From: JANLUX01 sp031366005
GTDB lineage: Bacteria; Bacteroidota; Bacteroidia; AKYH767-A; OLB10
Reading direction: 5' to 3'
DNA length: 36,374 bases
Assembly: GCA_031366005.1 (NCBI GenBank)
Contig: JANLZB010000092.1
Location: 1 to 36,374, forward strand
The notes beneath the pieces were generated by a model. That model was given only the letters and a program-made list of their open reading frames with translations. It searched no databases and had not been told where the DNA came from. Positions within the stretch are counted from its first letter, which is position 1, and each line of letters opens with the position of its first letter. The position numbers were made by a program, and so were the translations under genes. Positions 32,175 through 36,374 of this stretch are shown here, in pieces.

Positions 32175-35087
32175 TTAATTCAGTTCTACTAATATTTGCA
32201 CATAAGCTAAACGACCAACCTGAGGTCCGCCAAATACTTCATAATGTTTATTGTTCCATATATTAGCTTCTCCTGATTTGTATTCATTGTTTTTTGCTAT
32301 GTGTGCTGCAACAGCTCTCAGGCTTAATAAATTTGCAGCTCCTATTTTCACAGTGGTTTTTAGTTTTGTAATACGTTTATTAATCTGCAAATCCAGCAAA
32401 TCATAATTTTTTATCTCACCTGTAAATTGTGGCGATCCTTCAAACAGAAATCCCTGCACCCATTTGTAATTGATATTAAAGCCCCAGTTATGAATGGGTA
32501 TGCTGGGTAATTTTTTCCAGATGCGGTTTAACAAAGTAAAATTGGTTTGCATATAGCGCGCGCTTAACCCGATGTTAAATTTATTTTTTGGTGTATTGTA
32601 AGCTGGAATTAACGGATCATCCGAACCCTTGCGGTTGAGTTCATTCCATGAGTAATTACCGCTCAAAGTATAGAACTCTGAAAAATAATAATTCATCGCT
32701 ACTGAAAATCCCTGGGTAGTTACTTTGTCAAGTGAGTTGGTTGCAACACGGTAAACATTATTAACTGATGCGCTGTTTGCTGATGTTATATAATCAATAT
32801 CAGCACCTATTTCATAACCGATAAAATCTTTATAGATGCTGTAATAATATCCGGCATCCATATAAATATGATTAAACAAAGTTGTTCTGTATCCCACTTC
32901 AATGGTCTTTACCTTTTCAGGAACCACCGGTCGCACATTAAAATAAACAAGTGAATCTTTATTCTGCGTGTTATAAAATGAAAGTAGTGATGGAATAGTA
33001 ACCAATGAATCAAAACCCGTAAGGTTTCCTACCAATATTGCTCTACCCACCTGGTAATATAAATACTGGTCAGATAATGTCGGATTGCGGATGGCTGAAG
33101 AAAAACCTGCTCTCCATGTATGATTTTTATTCAGTGTGTAAACCGCTGAAAAAGCTGGCGACCACAAGTAATTAAAGTTGTCATTCTTATCTACCCGTGT
33201 TGTAGCATTCAGTTTTAATTTATCAGATAAAATTCTTTTTTCCAATCCCGCGTAAGCGCCCCATTCATTGTTTTTAATAACGAATCCAGCAGTATCACTA
33301 AAAATAGTTCCGTTGGAATTAGGTCGGTACGCACGAAAATTTGCACCCACTGTAATATCCAACCATCTTGGTGTAAACTTGTATTCACCATGTGCATGAT
33401 ATAAAGCTGATTTGTCATAAAATTTTGATCCGCCCTGTGCAAATGTTTCTCTTGATGTAATTCCGGCAAAGGCAGTGTCGAAACGATTGGTACCCGGAAC
33501 AAGAAAGGGACTGTTATTATAAATACTGACTCCGCCATAACCATCAGCATACATTCTGGCTAAAGCATGATACTTTATTAATGAGTCGTAATAATTCTGT
33601 ATGAGGAAAGGATTGATAGAATTAATATAAGCAATATATGATTCAGGTGTGGAAGGAACAGGCGCCTGTGGAAATCCCGGATAATGACTCATCTGGTAAG
33701 CAATGGATGTAGGAGTTTGAGATACTGTGGATGTTGCCCAATAATTGCGATAGTCCTGGTTCCAGTCCACATCATTTTTTACAGCACGTTGCAATAACAA
33801 TGCAGTGAAAAAAGCATCATACGATTTCCCTGCATTTTCATTGGTAGCATAAAATCGAAGAAAATATTTGTTGTACTTTTTAATCTCAATCCGGTTTTGA
33901 AAAAAAGTTATATCCTTTAAGCTGTAGCGATTATCACCCTGATAAACGGTGGTGCCTGCTCCAAAGTTTGATGCTAATATAATTTCAGTTTCCGGTTGTA
34001 ATCTGTAATGCAATGCAGTGCCCAGTTTTAAATTTTCAGTGTTATAATCCACCAGGTCTTTTTCATGATATCCAGTGCGGTAAAAAGTACCTAACCCCGG
34101 AAATGATCTTGCTGTTTTACTCAGATCTCCTGCGCGGTTATATTCATCACCATACACATTAACTGCATCATAGCCTCCCTGGTTATGTGCATCATTTCTT
34201 GATTGTGGAGTAGGAGAGAGGTTATCCGCTTCCCAGTCGTTTGCACGCATCGCAAACACATTAAACTTTGCTCCGAATTTTTCAATCCCTTTCTTATTCT
34301 TTAATACAAATGCATAACGCACTGAGGTTTCAAGCAAATTCCGTTCTCCCACTTTTGCCATTACCTCAAGTCCTGGTTTTATAAACGGACTGCGTGATGA
34401 CATGTTTATTACTCCGTTAAAAGCATTCGGACCATAGTAAGCTGAACTTGCACCCGCCACTAATTCTACTTTTAATACATCCAGCTCAGATGCACCTAAA
34501 AAATTTCCCAGCGAAAAATTTAAACCCGGTGCCTGGTTATCCACTCCATCTATAATCTGCAGAGAACGCACCGGTGAAGTAGAATTAAAACCACGTGTAT
34601 TGATCACCTTAAATCCAATGCTTGCAGAAGTAAGGTCAACGCCTTTCAATTGTCCTAACCCCTCGTAGAAATTGGCTGCCGGTGTTTGCTTTATTGCAAT
34701 CATGTCCATGGTTTCCACTGTGAGCGGAGATTCTTTTTGCCGCTCCGTAATACGGCTGTCTGTTACATTTACTACTTTAAGATTAATTTGATTTGCGCCA
34801 AGCTTAATTTTTAATTTCTGACTTGCATCACTCACTGAAATTTCCTCTGCATTATATCCTACATAAGTACACACCAAAATGATTGGGAGTGGTTGCGTTA
34901 TTAACAACTGAAAATTTCCATCTAAATCAGTGGTGGTTCCGTTAGTGGTTCCTTTCACAATAACTGTGGCGCCAATTAAAGGTTCGTTGGTTGCTTTGTC
35001 CTTCAAAGTACCACTGATAGTTTGACACCATGCACTGGAGCTCTTTATCAGCACAAAAAACATTAATAAGTATAAGCTGTACTTCAT
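32175..35087 (-). CDS. TonB-dependent receptor with carboxypeptidase-like regulatory domain
   Basis: A 970-residue outer-membrane receptor. After the signal peptide (MKYSLYLLMFFVLIKSSSAWCQ) comes a CarboxypepD_reg-like domain (about 23-105: ISGTLKDKATNEPLIGATVIVKG, then GNFQLL). The plug domain covers about 115-235, with VTDSRITERQKESPLTVETM, INTRGFNSTS and VRSLQIIDGVDNQAPG as landmarks. The rest is a 22-strand barrel. It transports a large or iron-containing substrate with energy from TonB. There is no SusD partner next to it, so it is not a typical polysaccharide utilisation pair; the substrate is unknown. A TACTTTTG box at 35109-35116 lies 22 bp upstream of its ATG. Confidence 0.93.
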   Translation of the reverse strand: MKYSLYLLMFFVLIKSSSAWCQTISGTLKDKATNEPLIGATVIVKGTTNGTTTDLDGNFQLLITQPLPIILVCTYVGYNAEEISVSDASQKLKIKLGANQINLKVVNVTDSRITERQKESPLTVETMDMIAIKQTPAANFYEGLGQLKGVDLTSASIGFKVINTRGFNSTSPVRSLQIIDGVDNQAPGLNFSLGNFLGASELDVLKVELVAGASSAYYGPNAFNGVINMSSRSPFIKPGLEVMAKVGERNLLETSVRYAFVLKNKKGIEKFGAKFNVFAMRANDWEADNLSPTPQSRNDAHNQGGYDAVNVYGDEYNRAGDLSKTARSFPGLGTFYRTGYHEKDLVDYNTENLKLGTALHYRLQPETEIILASNFGAGTTVYQGDNRYSLKDITFFQNRIEIKKYNKYFLRFYATNENAGKSYDAFFTALLLQRAVKNDVDWNQDYRNYWATSTVSQTPTSIAYQMSHYPGFPQAPVPSTPESYIAYINSINPFLIQNYYDSLIKYHALARMYADGYGGVSIYNNSPFLVPGTNRFDTAFAGITSRETFAQGGSKFYDKSALYHAHGEYKFTPRWLDITVGANFRAYRPNSNGTIFSDTAGFVIKNNEWGAYAGLEKRILSDKLKLNATTRVDKNDNFNYLWSPAFSAVYTLNKNHTWRAGFSSAIRNPTLSDQYLYYQVGRAILVGNLTGFDSLVTIPSLLSFYNTQNKDSLVYFNVRPVVPEKVKTIEVGYRTTLFNHIYMDAGYYYSIYKDFIGYEIGADIDYITSANSASVNNVYRVATNSLDKVTTQGFSVAMNYYFSEFYTLSGNYSWNELNRKGSDDPLIPAYNTPKNKFNIGLSARYMQTNFTLLNRIWKKLPSIPIHNWGFNINYKWVQGFLFEGSPQFTGEIKNYDLLDLQINKRITKLKTTVKIGAANLLSLRAVAAHIAKNNEYKSGEANIWNNKHYEVFGGPQVGRLAYVQILVELN

Positions 35088-35108
35088 TTAACTCACAGAG
35101 GATTTTTT

Positions 35109-35167
35109 CAAAAGTAGAAATAAAAATATCCTGTTAAAATATTCGTTGAATGGAACAAATACTTTTG
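35109..35167. promoter_or_regulatory. Divergent promoters of TonB receptor and MORN-repeat gene
   Basis: On the minus strand TACTTTTG (35109-35116) precedes the receptor start at 35087; on the plus strand TACTTTTG (35160-35167) precedes the ATG at 35172 by four bases. The -33 elements are not clear for either. Confidence 0.5.
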
Positions 35168-35171
35168 CACC

Positions 35172-35891
35172 ATGCAAAAACAAATTGTGCTGTTGTTTAT
35201 ATGTTGTTTAACAACTGTTTTACATGCTCAGAATTTCCAGGTTTACAAGGGTGACACCATTAACAGTAAAGATGACAAAGGATTAAAACAGGGTGTGTGG
35301 CGCAAATATTACCGTACTGATACTTTGTGCAGCGAAACTATATTTAAAGATGACAAACCCATCACTGTTTCGCGCACCTGGTATGAAAGCGGCAAACTAA
35401 AAGCAGTTGTAACATTTGATAAAAATAATCCAAAGCATGCCACTGGAATCAGTTACTACGAAAGCGGAAAAATGATGGCGCGTGGAATTTACACCAACCA
35501 ACAGAAAGACAGTACATGGATTTATTATGGAGAAAATGATTCAATCAAATCCATCGAAATTTATAAAAATAGTTTGCCTGATAAAACATGGAAAGTATTT
35601 TATGAAAACGGAAAACTTGCTGAAGAAACTACTTACGTAAATGGTAAAAAAGAGGGCATTCACAAAGAATATAACGAAGATGGTGTTTTAATTTTCGAGA
35701 TGTCTTATAAAAACAACTTTGCTGAGGGCATTGCAAAACTTTATTACCGTGATGGAAAAATCAGAGCAAGCGGAATGTATCATAATGGCTTGCGAGAGGG
35801 ATTATGGATTAAATATGATAACAAAGGTTTGAAGGAAAAAGAGCTGCATTATAAAAACGGTGTTAGCAAAGAAGAAGAGCAAGCGGAGTGA
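35172..35891 (+). CDS. Secreted MORN-repeat (YwqK-like) protein
   Basis: The 239 residues start with a signal peptide (MQKQIVLLFICCLTTVLHAQ) and then contain about seven MORN_2-type repeats of ~22 residues, such as GVWRKYYRTDTL, TWYESGKLKAVVTF, WKVFYENGKLAEETTYVNGKKEG, HKEYNEDGVLIFEMSY, AKLYYRDGKIRASGMYHNGLREGLW and so on. The family is often labelled toxin-antitoxin YwqK family antitoxin, but no toxin gene is present and the protein is exported, so that name should not be taken literally. It stands divergent from the TonB receptor gene. Confidence 0.85.
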   Translation: MQKQIVLLFICCLTTVLHAQNFQVYKGDTINSKDDKGLKQGVWRKYYRTDTLCSETIFKDDKPITVSRTWYESGKLKAVVTFDKNNPKHATGISYYESGKMMARGIYTNQQKDSTWIYYGENDSIKSIEIYKNSLPDKTWKVFYENGKLAEETTYVNGKKEGIHKEYNEDGVLIFEMSYKNNFAEGIAKLYYRDGKIRASGMYHNGLREGLWIKYDNKGLKEKELHYKNGVSKEEEQAE

Positions 35892-36146
35892 AGTTTGAAA
35901 TGTTTCTTAATACAACACTTTTATTTGCCGATACAAAATGTATCTCATCATTGTAAATCAATTTTTTATGGACGTTGGGCAACAAATAAGCAACAAATTA
36001 GAGATATAAAAGGCAAATATTAAATAAATAAAAGCAAGTACGGCTGCGCTCATTTCCGTTTTCGTTTTTCTAACGAGCGTGGGGCTGACATTGCACTTAG
36101 AGATTTGATACCGCGATTGTAAAAATTTTTTTAAAATTTTAAAATC
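35892..36146. other. Intergenic region, no gene seen
   Basis: Between the MORN gene and the partial gene at the window edge lie AT-rich bases with a short doubled GCAACAAAT near 35969-35990. No hairpin terminator or RNA gene was recognised. Confidence 0.5.
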
Positions 36147-36374
36147 CTATTTAAGATTCGGATTTTTCATTTTAATTTCCTGTGGTAAAGGAGGAAATTT
36201 CACACCCATTGCCTTTAAAATATTATAATTAACAAAAGCATGTTTTATCATAAATTGTGTGGAGTATCCATGCAGCGGAAATTTCCCACCTAAACTAAAA
36301 ACATATTTCATCATTTTATTAAATGTTAATTCATAAGATGGATAATAATTCACTTGTTGATCTAAATCTTTTAG
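36147..36374 (-). CDS. C-terminal part of an unrecognised protein (cut by window edge)
   Basis: The frame stays open from the window edge to the stop at 36147, giving 75 residues; the true start lies outside. The readable part (LDQQVNYYPSYELTFNKMMKY, then HGYSTQFMIKHAFVNYNILKAMG and FPPLPQEIKMKNPNLK) is basic and aromatic-rich and has no obvious signal, membrane segment or motif. I cannot assign a family. A short ORF with a GTG start at 36353 inside it should not be treated as a separate gene. Confidence 0.5.
   Translation of the reverse strand, partial: LKDLDQQVNYYPSYELTFNKMMKYVFSLGGKFPLHGYSTQFMIKHAFVNYNILKAMGVKFPPLPQEIKMKNPNLK

Noticed and set aside
35172..35891. Antitoxin of a toxin-antitoxin pair
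   Set aside because: The YwqK label suggests it, but the protein has a signal peptide and no adjacent toxin gene.

Overview
The window is a stretch of an AT-rich Bacteroidota chromosome. Several independent signs point there: three secreted proteins end in type IX secretion (T9SS type A) sorting domains, the TonB receptor carries an N-terminal carboxypeptidase-D-like regulatory domain, many starts follow TAnnTTTG -7 boxes, and the gene set (TPR/ComA/AroE cluster, DUF892, DUF2279, CcsA/CcmF-type haem lyase, YwqK-like MORN protein) is typical of that phylum. No rRNA, tRNA or CRISPR array was seen. The window begins exactly at a repeat end and stops inside a gene.

Layout. 1-2541: a T9SS-exported beta-helix protein lies between two direct copies of a hairpin-ended element built from remnants of a Y1 (REP-associated, RAYT-like) transposase gene. 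2565-4336: a one-base-overlapping pair of an OLD/AAA_15-type ATPase and a TOPRIM-like protein, a candidate anti-phage module. 4475-4832: an inverted repeat and an array of six 42-bp tandem units. 5177-5797: a fibronectin-III protein. 5886-10578 (minus strand): TPR, phosphosulfolactate synthase-like ComA and rhodanese, then an intergenic palindrome, then DedA, AroE and a DUF6580-like membrane protein. 10732-12788: a thioredoxin pair and a sulfotransferase. 12792-15206: a cytochrome c haem lyase. 15517-19950: a 1477-residue repeat surface protein. 20221-23085: DnaB and an exported GATase-like protein. 23199-26337: small stress-type genes and three response regulators without kinases, one of them decayed. 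26670-28990: a DUF2279 protein and an SRPBCC-ArsR-SRPBCC operon with a very clear operator/promoter. 29090-35891: beta-barrel, DUF6134-like, T9SS hydrolase, TonB receptor and MORN-repeat protein.

How parts fit. Much of the coding capacity serves the envelope: T9SS cargo at three loci, a TonB-dependent receptor, an outer-membrane barrel and cytochrome c maturation. Core housekeeping (dnaB, aroE) sits among them. Accessory character concentrates at 1-4832 (mobile remnants, putative defence pair, tandem array) and at 23199-26600 (stress proteins, paralogous response regulators, a small hairpin-ended repeat).

The strongest candidates for something little described are the hairpin-ended elements at 1-260 and 2094-2541, whose palindromes read in frame inside a gutted transposase gene and which bracket a surface-protein gene, and the ATPase/TOPRIM pair with its neighbouring 42-bp array. 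The clearest regulatory call is the ArsR operator pair at 27763-27804. All identities come from reading motifs; no database search was run.
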